A program made the position numbers and the translations under genes. DNA of 64,000 bases from assembly GCF_018305005.1 (NCBI RefSeq), contig NZ_JAGQEG010000003.1:1-64000 (forward strand). The letters run 5' to 3'. The notes beneath the pieces are model-generated. The model did not search any database. It was not told where the DNA came from and saw nothing but the letters and a program-made list of their open reading frames with translations. The stretch comes from Collimonas silvisoli (GTDB lineage Bacteria; Pseudomonadota; Gammaproteobacteria; Burkholderiales; Burkholderiaceae_D). Shown one piece after another: positions 10,482 through 19,476 of this stretch. Each line of letters opens with the position of its first letter. Position 1 is the first letter of the stretch.

Positions 10482-11783
10482 CTATTTTCGTAATAAAATT
10501 TTCGGCAGCCAGCGTCCCACTCCATGCTTGTTCGGCGCCGTCTCGGCATGCGTGAGCAAGCCATCGATCAAACCTCCTACCGCCCTTACATAGGCATCGT
10601 GCGGGGCAACTTCATGCAGCAGCTTGCCGTGATTGGCGCAGGCAGTCAGCTTGAGCGTGCGTTCGGGCAAAGTCGCCAGCAAAGGCAACTTGAAGCGCTC
10701 GGCAATCTGGCTGGCGGCCATGCCGAAACGATCGTCATAGCGATTCACCACCAGCTGCCGCTTGCCATCGTCAGGATGCCGGCCGTTCAGCTCTTGCAGA
10801 GTGCCCGCCAGGGATACCAGCGCACCGACGCTTTGATCCGTCACCAGCCATACCTGGTCAGCCGCACCGGTCAGATTGGCAATGAAGTCATGATTGCTGA
10901 AACCGCCCAGGTCGGCGATCAGGACATCGAAATACAAACGCAGGCGGTCCAGCAAGGCCAGTGCGTCGTGGTGCGACACGGTCCGCATCTCATTCAAACT
11001 GTGCGGCAGGGAAATCACGGTAACGCCGCCCGGGCTGCGTGGCAGCGCGGTGTGCACCAGCGTTTCGTCAAAACGGCGCAGATTGCGCACGGCTTCGGCG
11101 AAATCGAAATTACCGTTGGCGCTCAGGTATAACTTGCCGTCTCCGGCGGGCAGACCGAGATCGAGCAGCGCCACCCGGCTGTCGCTCGCATTACGCTTGC
11201 CGCCGTGGCCGGCATTGCGTTGCTGAATCATGTCCGCCAGATGTGCCGCCAGCGTGCTGGTGCCGATCCCCGGCCGCACTCCGAGCAAGGTCACCAGCTG
11301 ACCGCGCTTGACTGGTGTCGCGGACTGCGCCGCTTTGGCCAGCACCCGCTGCACCACATCGCGCGCTTCATCTTCGGAGGCGCTGACGTCGATGAAATCG
11401 CTGACGCCGGCGCGCAATGCGGCAATCGTCCCTTCCGGAAACGCCATCGAACCGACTGCTACCAATGGCAAGGCCGGCAGTGTCTTAGTCAGTGCGCGCG
11501 CCAATTCAATCGCATGCGCGGTGCTGCCGAGAGAATCAATCGACAAGACGCCGGTTTGATCGCTCACATGCTCAACGCCGGAAAAATCCAGCAATACCAG
11601 CAAGGGGTTGAGTTCAATTGTGCGCGACACCAGTTCCGCCACATCGGCTTTTTCCTGCAGCAGGGTGCCCCATTTGCCGAGGGCGGCGCCCAGCCATTCC
11701 GCTTGCGTGCTGTTATGCGAGCAGAAGACGAAACGGCTTAGCGCCGTCAGTTCATTCAAAGCCTTGTTACGAGCATTCATCAT
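10482..11783 (-). CDS. tadZ: TadZ/CpaE-like ATPase, pilus localisation
   Basis: About 433 residues from the ATG at 11783 (a second ATG follows at 11780; the frame also opens at a TTG at 11792). N-terminal receiver-like domain about 20-140 (LVLLDFSGVEH), then a MinD/ParA-like domain about 155-400 with VTLLGVRPGIGTSTLAAHLA. The P-loop is atypical: the signature Lys of MinD proteins is replaced (GIGTST), as is common in TadZ proteins. The second Asp motif is seen in VALLDLGLPAGDGKLYLS and VLIADLGGFS. TadZ places the pilus machine in the cell. The gene lies directly after rcpA. Confidence 0.87.
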   Translation of the reverse strand: MMNARNKALNELTALSRFVFCSHNSTQAEWLGAALGKWGTLLQEKADVAELVSRTIELNPLLVLLDFSGVEHVSDQTGVLSIDSLGSTAHAIELARALTKTLPALPLVAVGSMAFPEGTIAALRAGVSDFIDVSASEDEARDVVQRVLAKAAQSATPVKRGQLVTLLGVRPGIGTSTLAAHLADMIQQRNAGHGGKRNASDSRVALLDLGLPAGDGKLYLSANGNFDFAEAVRNLRRFDETLVHTALPRSPGGVTVISLPHSLNEMRTVSHHDALALLDRLRLYFDVLIADLGGFSNHDFIANLTGAADQVWLVTDQSVGALVSLAGTLQELNGRHPDDGKRQLVVNRYDDRFGMAASQIAERFKLPLLATLPERTLKLTACANHGKLLHEVAPHDAYVRAVGGLIDGLLTHAETAPNKHGVGRWLPKILLRK

Positions 11784-11804
11784 GTAATCCAAAAAGGTTG
11801 TCGC

Positions 11805-13111
11805 TTATTTCGAAAATCCCGGCAACTCGTCCCGGCTCGCTCCTCCAAGCAGATAGCTGCCCCACGCGGTACTCGCTGTATTGCGGCGCTCCTGACTGTC
11901 ACCCGGCAATGGCAACGGCACATTCCTGGCTATCGGCTGGACCACGTGCGGCGTGACGATGATCACCAGCTCCTTGTCGGCCTGCGAATAACTGAGACTG
12001 CGGAAAAAACTGCCGATGATGGGCAGATCGCCGAGCAATGGAATTTTCTTGACGTTGGATTTGGTGGTACGCGAAACCAGGCCGCCGATGATGAAGCTTT
12101 CTCCATCGCCTAGCTCAACCGTGGTATCGGCGCGCCGGGTAGTGATCGCCGGAATCGAAATGCCATCGGTGATGACAGCGTTGCCATAGTCGATATCGCT
12201 GGCTTCCGGCGCGACTTTCAAGGCAATCCGCCCCTTGGCCAGTATGGTCGGTGACACCGTCAAGCCGATGCCGAAAGGTTTGTAGACTATCGTGGTGGTG
12301 CCGAGGCCGCCCGACTGCGGAATCGGCAATTCGCCGCCGGCCAGGAAACTCGCGCTTTGGCCTGAAAGCGCGGTCAAGGACGGCTCTGCCAATACCCGTG
12401 CCATGCCGTTGCCTTCGATCAGGCGCAAGTTACTGCTCAAGCTGTAACTGCCCCGGCTGAACTTGGTCAACAAGCCGAATGCCTCCGAAGCTGTCGAAAG
12501 TCCGCCGTTGGAAGCGAGATTGCTGCCCAGATTAAAACTGAAATTGCCGCGATTCACGATGAGCCCGAAATCGAAGCCGATTTCCTTCAATACCGATTTA
12601 CTGAATTCGACAATCTTGACATCGATCTGCACTACGCTGCCGCTATCGATGGTCGAGATATCGAACACCTTGCCTTTGCCTGCTGCGTCGATGGCGGCGG
12701 CGCTGCTTTTTGCGTGCTCCAATAACGAAGCCGCCTGTCCGCTGATCACGCTCGCAGCGCCGCGCACCTGCACCTTGGCGCCGCCCTGCTCCGCCAGCGC
12801 CGCTTGCAAGTCACCCTGCACCGTAATTCTCCAGGTATTGGCCGGCATTCCTTTGGCCCATGCAGTCACGGTAGTAGTGCCGGCTTTTTTCCCAACCAGA
12901 ATCACACTGCCGCTCTTGCCGCCGGAACCGCGCACCATCAACACATCCGCGACTTCCGGATGGCTACCGCAATGCGTTCCAGCGCACCGGCAACCGGCAG
13001 GCTCTGCTGTTCACGCATGCCGAGTGTGATATCCGTGGTGGCGGCCAGGGAATATGTTGAATATGCACTTGCAATCAGTAACATCGGCAAAACCAGATCG
13101 TGAATTTTCAT
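11805..13111 (-). pseudogene. rcpA: RcpA/CpaC-type secretin of the tad locus, frameshifted near its 5' end
   Basis: Read in two frames. From the ATG at 13111 come about 50 residues: a signal peptide (MKIHDLVLPMLLIASAYSTY, cleavage near SLA), then LGMREQQSLPVAGALERIAV. That frame soon stops (TGA just after 12950). The secretin continues in another frame from about 12963 to 11805: HPEVADVLMVRG, VGKKAGTTTVTAWAKG, then the secretin core (VLAEPSLTALSGQSASFLAG, FGIGLTVSPTILAKGRIALK, IIGGLVSRTTKSNVKKIPLL, LVIIVTPHVV). Adding one G near 12964 joins them as ERIAVGHPEVADV, the expected family motif, giving about 435 residues. So the gene is inactivated, or the assembly lacks one base. The secretin is the outer-membrane channel of the pilus; all other parts look intact. 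Confidence 0.88.
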
Positions 13112-13167
13112 GAGTTGCGGTCAATCCTGTTATTGATATAAGCCCGTCATTGAAAAATATCTTCGCG

Positions 13168-14181
13168 TCAAAAAACTACTGATTCCCGTTGCGTGCCTCG
13201 AATTACTTCTACCGTACCGGAGGTATTCGCGCCGCGCGCTTGTCCCGCCGCTGGTTGCGCAGCCAGGTTATTGGCAACAGGCTTGCGGCCCGGCGCTGTG
13301 TTGGAATCACCCGCCAATCCATTCATCTCCATGCCGGCAAAAGCCTGGTTATCGGCTCGCTTCAATGCTTGCTGCTGATCGCGTGTCAGGTCTTTTTTGC
13401 CGACAAGTACGGCGGCCGGTGGCGCAAACAATGCCGGATCAGGCGTTGTTGCATCGCTGGGATTGCGCAATGCCAGCGTCAACTTGCCGTTCTGGGTTGC
13501 CAGCAGCAGTCGATTGACATCTGCCACCGGGGTTGCCAGCACCGCGGTGCGAGCGGCTTGCTGAGCTTGCTGCGACGATTGCGCCTGCTGACTCGCTTGC
13601 GGCGTCTGCTGATTTGGTATCGCTCCCATATTGCCGCCAGCGGCGGCAGCGCCGATCACTGCCGCGCCATACGATAGAACTTGCAAGCGCGACATCAGCA
13701 AACGCGACTGGGTTCTTTCGACGTCCGGGCCTTGTTTGAGCGTGAAAAACACATCCACATAATCGCCCGCCTGGACATGATTGCCGGCCCCGATAATTTC
13801 GTCGACAGGAATCGCCACGGCCCGCTCGCCGTCGGCCAGTTTCACGGCAAGACCGCTAGCCAGACCGCTTTCGGTAATCGGAGTGCCGGTACCGATTTCA
13901 ATCAAGGGGATTTTGCCGACCACCGAGCTGGCCTGGCTATACGCACCGGCGGGATTGATCGGCAAAGTCACCAGGCTGATGTCATCGGTAGCGATCGCCT
14001 TGCCCGCTGCCAGCGCACGCGCCGCCACCACAACTTCGTATTGTCTGGAGCTCTTGGCGATTGCTACGGGCGCCACGGTAATCGTCGGCGGCGGCCGGCT
14101 GCCTAGCCACCAGGCCACAAACGCCAGGCTGAGCGCCGCCGCTACCAGTATCGCTGCAACAATTTTTGTCAGGTTATTCAT
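13168..14181 (-). CDS. rcpC: RcpC/CpaB pilus assembly protein (SAF domain)
   Basis: 337 residues. One N-terminal membrane anchor (about 7-28, IVAAILVAAALSLAFVAWWL). SAF domain about 48-110 (VVAARALAAGKAIATDDISL), then the RcpC domain (GERAVAIPVDEIIGAGNHVQ, AGDYVDVFFTL). A Gln/Ala/Ser-rich linker lies around 195-215, and the C-terminal 60 residues are low complexity. CpaB/RcpC is a periplasmic part of Flp systems that works with the secretin. It lies upstream of rcpA, about 56 bases apart. There is a gap of about 180 bases between it and tadE in which I see no gene. Confidence 0.87.
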   Translation of the reverse strand: MNNLTKIVAAILVAAALSLAFVAWWLGSRPPPTITVAPVAIAKSSRQYEVVVAARALAAGKAIATDDISLVTLPINPAGAYSQASSVVGKIPLIEIGTGTPITESGLASGLAVKLADGERAVAIPVDEIIGAGNHVQAGDYVDVFFTLKQGPDVERTQSRLLMSRLQVLSYGAAVIGAAAAGGNMGAIPNQQTPQASQQAQSSQQAQQAARTAVLATPVADVNRLLLATQNGKLTLALRNPSDATTPDPALFAPPAAVLVGKKDLTRDQQQALKRADNQAFAGMEMNGLAGDSNTAPGRKPVANNLAAQPAAGQARGANTSGTVEVIRGTQRESVVF

Positions 14182-14365
14182 AGCGTGTACTCGATGCCTG
14201 TCCGAATGGAGAGATTGTTCACGGTGAGTTCCAAGTCAAAGTCAAATTCAAATCGGCAAAGGACGTCAAGTCGCTGGCCCAGCGATTCGTGAGCATTCAG
14301 CAATCGGAACGTGCTCAGCAAGCAAACTTCATCCGGTCAAAGACGCAAACCCGGCGCGATTAAAT

Positions 14366-14851
14366 TCAATTAATCTGTACCGTCGCCGAGCTACCCAATG
14401 TAGTGGGTACCGCAAGACTCATTAGCGGTCCCAGTAACAATGGCACTAGTGGCTTGCTGCTATAGGGATAAATAACTTTGACCGTGATGCACTGCGCGGT
14501 GGCGCCCGCAGGGAAAGCGCAGGCTACCGGTCCAACCGGGGTGCAAGTAGCAATTGGATTTCCACCAGCGTCGGTGCCTAGCCACCTGATAAGGTCAGTG
14601 GCTGTGCTGCAACCAATCGTGCCGCGATCTGCGGTGGCGTATCGTAGCGCAGCACGGGCGCCCTCTTCCGCCGCCAGCGCCAGCGACTGCTGGGCCAGGA
14701 AGATCAGAACATAGGTAATGATCCCATATAGCAGCATGAAAAAAACCGGGAAGACCAATGCAAATTCTATTGCTGCGACACCGCCTTGAGCGATGTTCTT
14801 GGCGTCTACCCTCATGGCGGGGCGAGCCGTATATTTATATTTTTTATGCAT
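14366..14851 (-). CDS. tadE: TadE-like minor pseudopilin
   Basis: 161 residues from the ATG at 14851, preceded by GGAGCAGGG. TadE domain about 22-65: QGGVAAIEFALVFPVFFMLL, with Glu 5 after the probable cleavage Gly as in prepilins, then QQSLALAAEEGARAALRYA. The C-terminal part has Cys pairs (GTIGCSTATD, ATCTPVGPVACAFPAG, AQCITVKV) that may form disulfides outside the cytoplasm. It is thought to be processed by the TadV peptidase. In many tad loci tadE sits beside tadG; here it lies near the 5' end of the operon. Confidence 0.87.
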   Translation of the reverse strand: MHKKYKYTARPAMRVDAKNIAQGGVAAIEFALVFPVFFMLLYGIITYVLIFLAQQSLALAAEEGARAALRYATADRGTIGCSTATDLIRWLGTDAGGNPIATCTPVGPVACAFPAGATAQCITVKVIYPYSSKPLVPLLLGPLMSLAVPTTLGSSATVQIN

Positions 14852-14933
14852 CCCTGCTCCCGATCTTTACCACGGAACCGATCAGTACATTACCGGCGTC
14901 TGCTGCGCTGACATGCATGATGCAAACGAAAAT

Positions 14934-15476
14934 TCAAGCAAAACCTTGCATTACTCTCGTGCCGGATATCCCAATCCAGGCTCCCGCCAAAGCCAAATAC
15001 GCTGCATAAGGAATGCCAACACGGCTACCACGCTTTTCCAACATTCTCTGATACCAAGACCAGCGCGTAACCCGTATCGCAACGAGTTGCAAACTCGGGA
15101 TTAGTCCCAATCGCGACATGTAGAGCACAACGGCATGAACGGCGGCTATCACAGATGCTATCAAAAAGGCAGACAACAACGCTCCGGGTCCAAGCAAGAA
15201 GCCAAGCATCGCAAAAAACTTGACATCGCCTGCAGCCATCGCACGCAACGTATATAGCGGCAAGAAAAATGCCAGTCCGATTGCAAAACCGGTTAATGCG
15301 CTCCCCGCCCCCATCCCGTTGAATCCTTTGCCCAACAACACAAAACATCCCAGTTGCAAAGCGGCCGCAGTCAACAAAAAATTATTAGGAACACGGCGAA
15401 ACAAGTAGTCGTATGAAAATATCAGGGCGCAAAAAAACAAAAACAGAACTAGCAGAGAAAAATTTGTATCGGGCAT
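14934..15476 (-). CDS. tadV: TadV/CpaA prepilin peptidase
   Basis: About 180 residues from the ATG at 15476; the frame also opens at a TTG at 15491. Six or so membrane segments. The two aspartates of the A24 aspartic peptidases are visible: Asp in SYDYLFRRVPN near the N-terminus and Asp in AAGDVKFFAMLG mid-protein. It should cleave the Flp prepilin and probably TadE and TadG after Gly. It is about 70 bases downstream of flp, as expected for the operon's second gene. It lacks the methyltransferase domain of PilD, as is normal for this class. Confidence 0.9.
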   Translation of the reverse strand: MPDTNFSLLVLFLFFCALIFSYDYLFRRVPNNFLLTAAALQLGCFVLLGKGFNGMGAGSALTGFAIGLAFFLPLYTLRAMAAGDVKFFAMLGFLLGPGALLSAFLIASVIAAVHAVVLYMSRLGLIPSLQLVAIRVTRWSWYQRMLEKRGSRVGIPYAAYLALAGAWIGISGTRVMQGFA

Positions 15477-15561
15477 ATCTGTCACGTCCAACTAGGGCGT
15501 GTTGACATATGCGTTGAGAAAAGTTGGACTGCTCATGACATTCGATCGATATCTGGCTGCT

Positions 15562-15759
15562 TTAAGTGATGCTGCCGGCAAGATTGGTTAATTTGGTTCC
15601 TATTTTGGTAAATATGCCTTCCAACCCGGTTGTACTTGTTCCGGTCAAAGCTCCGACGGCAACAACCAGCGCCACAGCCACAAGTCCCGCAATCAAGCCA
15701 TACTCGATAGCCGTAATGCCATCTTCATCCCGAAGAAATTTCATTAATTTTACGTTCAT
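15562..15759 (-). CDS. flp: Flp-family type IVb pilin
   Basis: 65 residues: short basic leader MNVKLMKFLRDEDG, then ITAIEYGLIAGLVAVALVVA, the Flp motif with Glu 5 and Tyr 6 after the Gly cleavage site, a hydrophobic helix and a short Thr/Gly-rich tail. It is the major subunit of the Flp pilus, processed by TadV. GGGGGAT lies seven bases before the ATG. It is the first gene of the tad operon and probably the most highly expressed one. Confidence 0.95.
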   Translation of the reverse strand: MNVKLMKFLRDEDGITAIEYGLIAGLVAVALVVAVGALTGTSTTGLEGIFTKIGTKLTNLAGSIT

Positions 15760-16122
15760 TGTGATCCCCCTGAAGAAGCACTCATCGCGTTAAGGAAGCG
15801 GCTCTTTGCGTTGCAATCCACGGAAAAATATACCCACATTTTTCCAGGAAGAACGAACCCTGATCTCGAACTACGCGGTATCAGCATAGCCTTGATTAAA
15901 AATTACCTCAAGACAAATTTTTCCTTTTAGAAACACATTATTAGAGGTATAAATCTAAATCGATTTTCATAGGCGAAGGTAACATTCATCTTGAAATATC
16001 GTTTTGCATTGTGAAAAAATTCTTACTTTAAAAAAAGAAAAAATACACAAAAAAAATCTCGACATCAACTATCGACACGCGTTCTGCGTAACTTTCCTGA
16101 GCATAAAAAATGCAATCGCGCG
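15760..16122. other. Intergenic region upstream of flp
   Basis: 363 bases without a gene, AT-rich, especially 15890-16060 (long A and T runs). It must contain the tad promoter for the minus strand and the 3' end of the TpsB transcript. I looked for a -24/-12 sigma-54 site and found none with the right GG-N10-GC spacing, and no clear sigma-70 pair either. Confidence 0.6.
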
Positions 16123-17841
16123 TCAATCCAACTGATACGAATACATCGCGTTTACCCGCCATGACCTCGACGTTGCATTGACCGGAATATCAGCCACCGG
16201 TTTTGCCAGCGACAAATCCAGGGTGTAGTAGCGACTGTCGGAAAAGCGCATGCCTAACGCAACAGAACCCAAGGTGTCGTGAATTAAAGGAGCGACATTC
16301 GAGTACACCCGCGAATGGTCCGCCAGAAAATATGGCTGCACCGATTTGAGATAGGTGTAACTCAATGGGAATAGCCGATTGATTTCGGCTGAAATACCCC
16401 AGCCTTTGTCGCCGGCGACTTCACCGGCCGGATAACCGAGGCCAAACAATTTTCCGCCGAAACCGATCTGCTCCGAAGTCGGCAAGATATTGCTGCTGTA
16501 TTGCGTGCTGGCGGCCACGGCGACACCAAAGCCGCCCGGCAGCTGATTCGATTGCGCCGCTTGCAGCGTGATTCTGGTGAAACCCAGATCGACCTTGCTG
16601 TTCTCGCGTTTGGCGCCGAGCGCGTCTATGCCCTTGTACACGCCGACATTCAGCTGCCGCGTCTGCTGCCGTTTGTCCGGCCCTGTCTTGACATCGGTCC
16701 AGGCAGCTTCCGCGCTCAATACGCGCACGTGCGAACTGAGTTCGATCGACATCGGCGTAGCCGGCGCCGAGCCGGTGTACACCTGGCTGTTTTCAGCAGC
16801 ATAAGCGCCGCCGGTGACGGTCAGGTTATGCGTGTTATCGAGGATCACCGGATAGCTGAGCGAGCCGCCGGCGCGTACGGTGTTGGTCTGGTAGCGATCT
16901 TGAATGTGCTGACTTTCCAACGCCGTGTTTTCTGGCTGAGCACGATAGTCGGACCAGTTCAGCCTGGCCAGCATGCCGTCATTGCCGATCGGCTGGACGT
17001 AATTGATCGCATAATATTTTTCATCCTGCGGCCCGCTCGGCTGCAATGTGCTGACGGTCACTTGCTCGCCCAACGGCGTCAAGCCATTGCTGCTGGCAGT
17101 CAGCAAGCCGCGGATGCCAGGCTGCCGGTAATCGGCGCCGATGCCGACCGTGACCGGCCGTCGCTTCACCGTCAGCACCATGTCGGCAGCGCCATCGGTA
17201 GTAGTCGGCGGCGCCACGTTGGCGACAATCCTGACCCCTGGCTGCAAACTCAGAATGCCGGCGACCCGCTCAAAAGTGGCGCGGCGCAACGGCCGGTCTT
17301 GCTGCAACTGTTCGGCAATCCGCGTCAGGCGTTCTTCGCTGGCACCGGGATTGCCTTCTACCTTGACATTCTTGACGTAACCTTCGACCACCGTCACCAC
17401 CACCACATTGTTCTCGAAACTCTGGGCCGGGATGAACGCAAAGGAGAGCGGATAACCCTGGTCTTGATACATCTGCGTGATCTTGTTGGCGGCAGCCAGC
17501 AATTCGGCGACAGTGGTATCGCGGTTAGCCAGCGGCGCGAACTGCGCAGCGATCGGCTCGAACGCCAAGGTTTTGACGCCGACAATCTGAAAACGGGACG
17601 GCGTCAAATGGCTTGCCAACAATTTTTGCAGCGCCGGATCGACCGCCTGGGTCTGGATATTGAGCGTCACCGGCGCGCTTGGCGGCGCCTCGGCTTTGGG
17701 CAATGTGTCAGCCGGGTTGCCTTGCAACGGACTGCGCGCATCGGCATGTGCGGGTAAAGGATACGACGTCATGAGCCAACAAGCAGCACTGATCATGGCC
17801 ATCGCAGCGCGGCTGCAGCATTTCGATTGGGATAATTGCAT
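16123..17841 (-). CDS. TpsB-type outer-membrane transporter (ShlB/FhaC/HecB family)
   Basis: About 572 residues from the ATG at 17841, preceded by GAGAG; the frame also opens at a TTG at 17874. Signal peptide about 1-30 (ending PAHADA). POTRA_2-like region about 75-145 (RFQIVGVKTLAFEPIA, YQDQGYPLSFAFIPAQ, VVVVTVVEGYVKNVKVEG), a second POTRA-like part to about 215, then a C-terminal barrel ending in YSYQLD, an aromatic-rich last strand. The family exports large TpsA proteins. No TpsA gene is beside it; its upstream neighbour is a repeat-rich lipoprotein gene. Confidence 0.85.
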   Translation of the reverse strand: MQLSQSKCCSRAAMAMISAACWLMTSYPLPAHADARSPLQGNPADTLPKAEAPPSAPVTLNIQTQAVDPALQKLLASHLTPSRFQIVGVKTLAFEPIAAQFAPLANRDTTVAELLAAANKITQMYQDQGYPLSFAFIPAQSFENNVVVVTVVEGYVKNVKVEGNPGASEERLTRIAEQLQQDRPLRRATFERVAGILSLQPGVRIVANVAPPTTTDGAADMVLTVKRRPVTVGIGADYRQPGIRGLLTASSNGLTPLGEQVTVSTLQPSGPQDEKYYAINYVQPIGNDGMLARLNWSDYRAQPENTALESQHIQDRYQTNTVRAGGSLSYPVILDNTHNLTVTGGAYAAENSQVYTGSAPATPMSIELSSHVRVLSAEAAWTDVKTGPDKRQQTRQLNVGVYKGIDALGAKRENSKVDLGFTRITLQAAQSNQLPGGFGVAVAASTQYSSNILPTSEQIGFGGKLFGLGYPAGEVAGDKGWGISAEINRLFPLSYTYLKSVQPYFLADHSRVYSNVAPLIHDTLGSVALGMRFSDSRYYTLDLSLAKPVADIPVNATSRSWRVNAMYSYQLD

Positions 17842-18034
17842 GCAGCTACGGCTCTCGTTCGTTATCGACGGCAAAACCTGTCTTATTCATCGGGACCTGA
17901 AGTCATTGTTAAATTAAGGCAATAATTCATCCTGTGCAACTATTTTGTTGCTGCGCGCGCTGTCAATCCACCAATCCGCTTCTGCACGGCTTGACTGTCT
18001 TGCCTCTCCTGTTTTGCCTCCCACCCGAACGAAA

Positions 18035-18064
18035 GGGCCTTGGAAAAAGCCAAGGCCCCTTTTG
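18035..18064 (-). terminator. Terminator after the lipoprotein gene
   Basis: A 9-bp perfect stem (GGGCCTTGG 18035-18043 and CCAAGGCCC 18050-18058) with a 6-base loop lies about 20 bases past the lipoprotein stop. T runs are short on both sides (TTTC leftward, TTTT rightward), so it may act in both directions but may not be very strong. Confidence 0.7.
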
Positions 18065-18081
18065 CAAACAGCTGCCAACGC

Positions 18082-19476
18082 TTATTTTTTACCTGCACCA
18101 CCCAGCAAGCCGCTCAGCAATCCAGTCGCCTGCCCGCTGCCGGCGGCGCCGCCAGTCCCCGCTGAAACCGAGGAGCTCAAGCCGGCTACCAGATTAGTCA
18201 CCGGGGCCAGCGGACTGCTTGCGCTGCCGCTTGCACCTAACGTTACAGCGCCGCTCACACTACCCAATAAAGCAGTCACAGGAGCTAACGGACTACCGGC
18301 GCTGCCGCCAGCAGTAACGCCACCGCTCAAGCCACCTAACAAGCCTGTCACCGGGGCCAAAGGACCGCTGCCGCCAGCACCGCCCACAGCGCCAGTCAAA
18401 CTACCCAGCAAACCGGTGACTGGGGCCAGAGGGCCGCTGCCAGCGCCGGCGACTGCGCCGTTAAGGCTAGCGGTCAAGTTGTTCGCCACGCTCACCACCG
18501 GAGCCAGAGGCCCGGTAAGGGTGCCCAGCAGTGCATTGTCGGCCGGTTGCAATATGCCGCCGGTTTGATTTCCTAGTAATGGCTGGCCGCTGCCGGTCAA
18601 ACCGTTGACGGCAAGACCGCTCACCAGATTGCCGGTACTGCTCACCACCGGGCCAAGATTGCCGACGACAGGTACGCCCGAATTAGTCAGGCCACCGCCG
18701 ACGCCGGCGACGGTACTGCCAACCACACCCAGCAAAAGATTAGCCGGCTGGTTCAACGCAGTCGTATTGCCGGCAGTCTGGAGCAAAGTGCCTGCGGCGT
18801 TGGTCAAAGGCTCGATCGCAGTGCTCACCGTTTGCGTCACTTGCTGTACCGGGCCGGTCGTCAGTGCCGTGGCGAGCGTCGGCGCCACGGTGCCAGAGAT
18901 GGTGTTGCCGATCGTGCTGACCAGGCCGCCGGCCGGTGCGGTCACCGGCGCCAAGGCGCTAAGCGGGCCGCTGCTGCCGAGGCTGCTCACCGCTTGACCG
19001 GCGCTGTCCACCGTAGCGCCGGCCTGAGCCACGACCCCGCCAGCACTGCCGACCGTGATGCCCACCGGATCCTGCGCTGTGCCAATCTGCCCCAGGCCGT
19101 TGGTCAGACCGCCGCCCAGCACGTTGACGATACCGCTGCCATTATCGATCACTCCCTTCAATGCTTTCTTGGTGGTCGGTGTTACCGGCAGTTGGTCGAC
19201 TATCGTGTTGCCGGCACCGTCAACTGCTGTGCCTACGCTACCTGCGGTGCCGCCGCCATTCGCAAGCAAGTTGGCCGCTGGGGCCGGCGTTACAGGAGTG
19301 TCCGGTGTGACGGGCGTGGTGGGTGCTGTCGGCGTGCTGCCGCTATGGCCGGTACTTGTTGTGTTGCCGCTGCCATTCGAATGGCTAAGCAAGTCTCCGC
19401 CGCCGCCGCAGCCGGTGAGCAATGCCGTCAGTAACACGGATGCTGCAAGCACCCCTCTTTTTTTCGATACTCTCAT
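18082..19476 (-). CDS. Repeat-rich Gly/Ala lipoprotein, function unknown
   Basis: 464 residues. Signal peptide with lipobox LLTGC (Cys about residue 23) followed by GGGGD, then a Ser/Thr/Pro linker (TPTAPTTPVTPDTPVTPAP). The body is Gly, Ala, Val, Leu, Ser and Thr-rich with very few charged and almost no aromatic residues. Five near repeats of about 26 residues at the C-terminal end each begin (G/S)PLAPV(T/V). Automated annotation may call such proteins collagen-like, but strict Gly-X-Y triplets are not what I see. AGGAGAGAG precedes the ATG. The downstream gene is a TpsB transporter, so it might be that transporter's partner; this is inference only. Confidence 0.75.
   Translation of the reverse strand: MRVSKKRGVLAASVLLTALLTGCGGGGDLLSHSNGSGNTTSTGHSGSTPTAPTTPVTPDTPVTPAPAANLLANGGGTAGSVGTAVDGAGNTIVDQLPVTPTTKKALKGVIDNGSGIVNVLGGGLTNGLGQIGTAQDPVGITVGSAGGVVAQAGATVDSAGQAVSSLGSSGPLSALAPVTAPAGGLVSTIGNTISGTVAPTLATALTTGPVQQVTQTVSTAIEPLTNAAGTLLQTAGNTTALNQPANLLLGVVGSTVAGVGGGLTNSGVPVVGNLGPVVSSTGNLVSGLAVNGLTGSGQPLLGNQTGGILQPADNALLGTLTGPLAPVVSVANNLTASLNGAVAGAGSGPLAPVTGLLGSLTGAVGGAGGSGPLAPVTGLLGGLSGGVTAGGSAGSPLAPVTALLGSVSGAVTLGASGSASSPLAPVTNLVAGLSSSVSAGTGGAAGSGQATGLLSGLLGGAGKK
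18180..18518. repeat. In-gene tandem repeats coding for PLAPV(T/V) units
   Basis: Five diverged copies of a unit of about 75-85 bases inside the lipoprotein gene. Each codes for a start such as GPLAPVTGLLGSL, GPLAPVTGLLGGL, SPLAPVTALLGSV or SPLAPVTNLVAGL, followed by a Gly/Ala/Ser spacer of varying length. Such repeats can change in number by recombination. Confidence 0.75.

Noticed and set aside
15760..16122. A sigma-54 (-24/-12) promoter before flp, suggested by the nearby sigma-54 activator
   Set aside because: No GG-N10-GC pair with fitting flanks was found on the minus strand in this region.
18082..19476. Calling the repeat lipoprotein a true collagen-like protein
   Set aside because: There is no continuous Gly-X-Y triplet run; glycine is frequent but not periodic by three.
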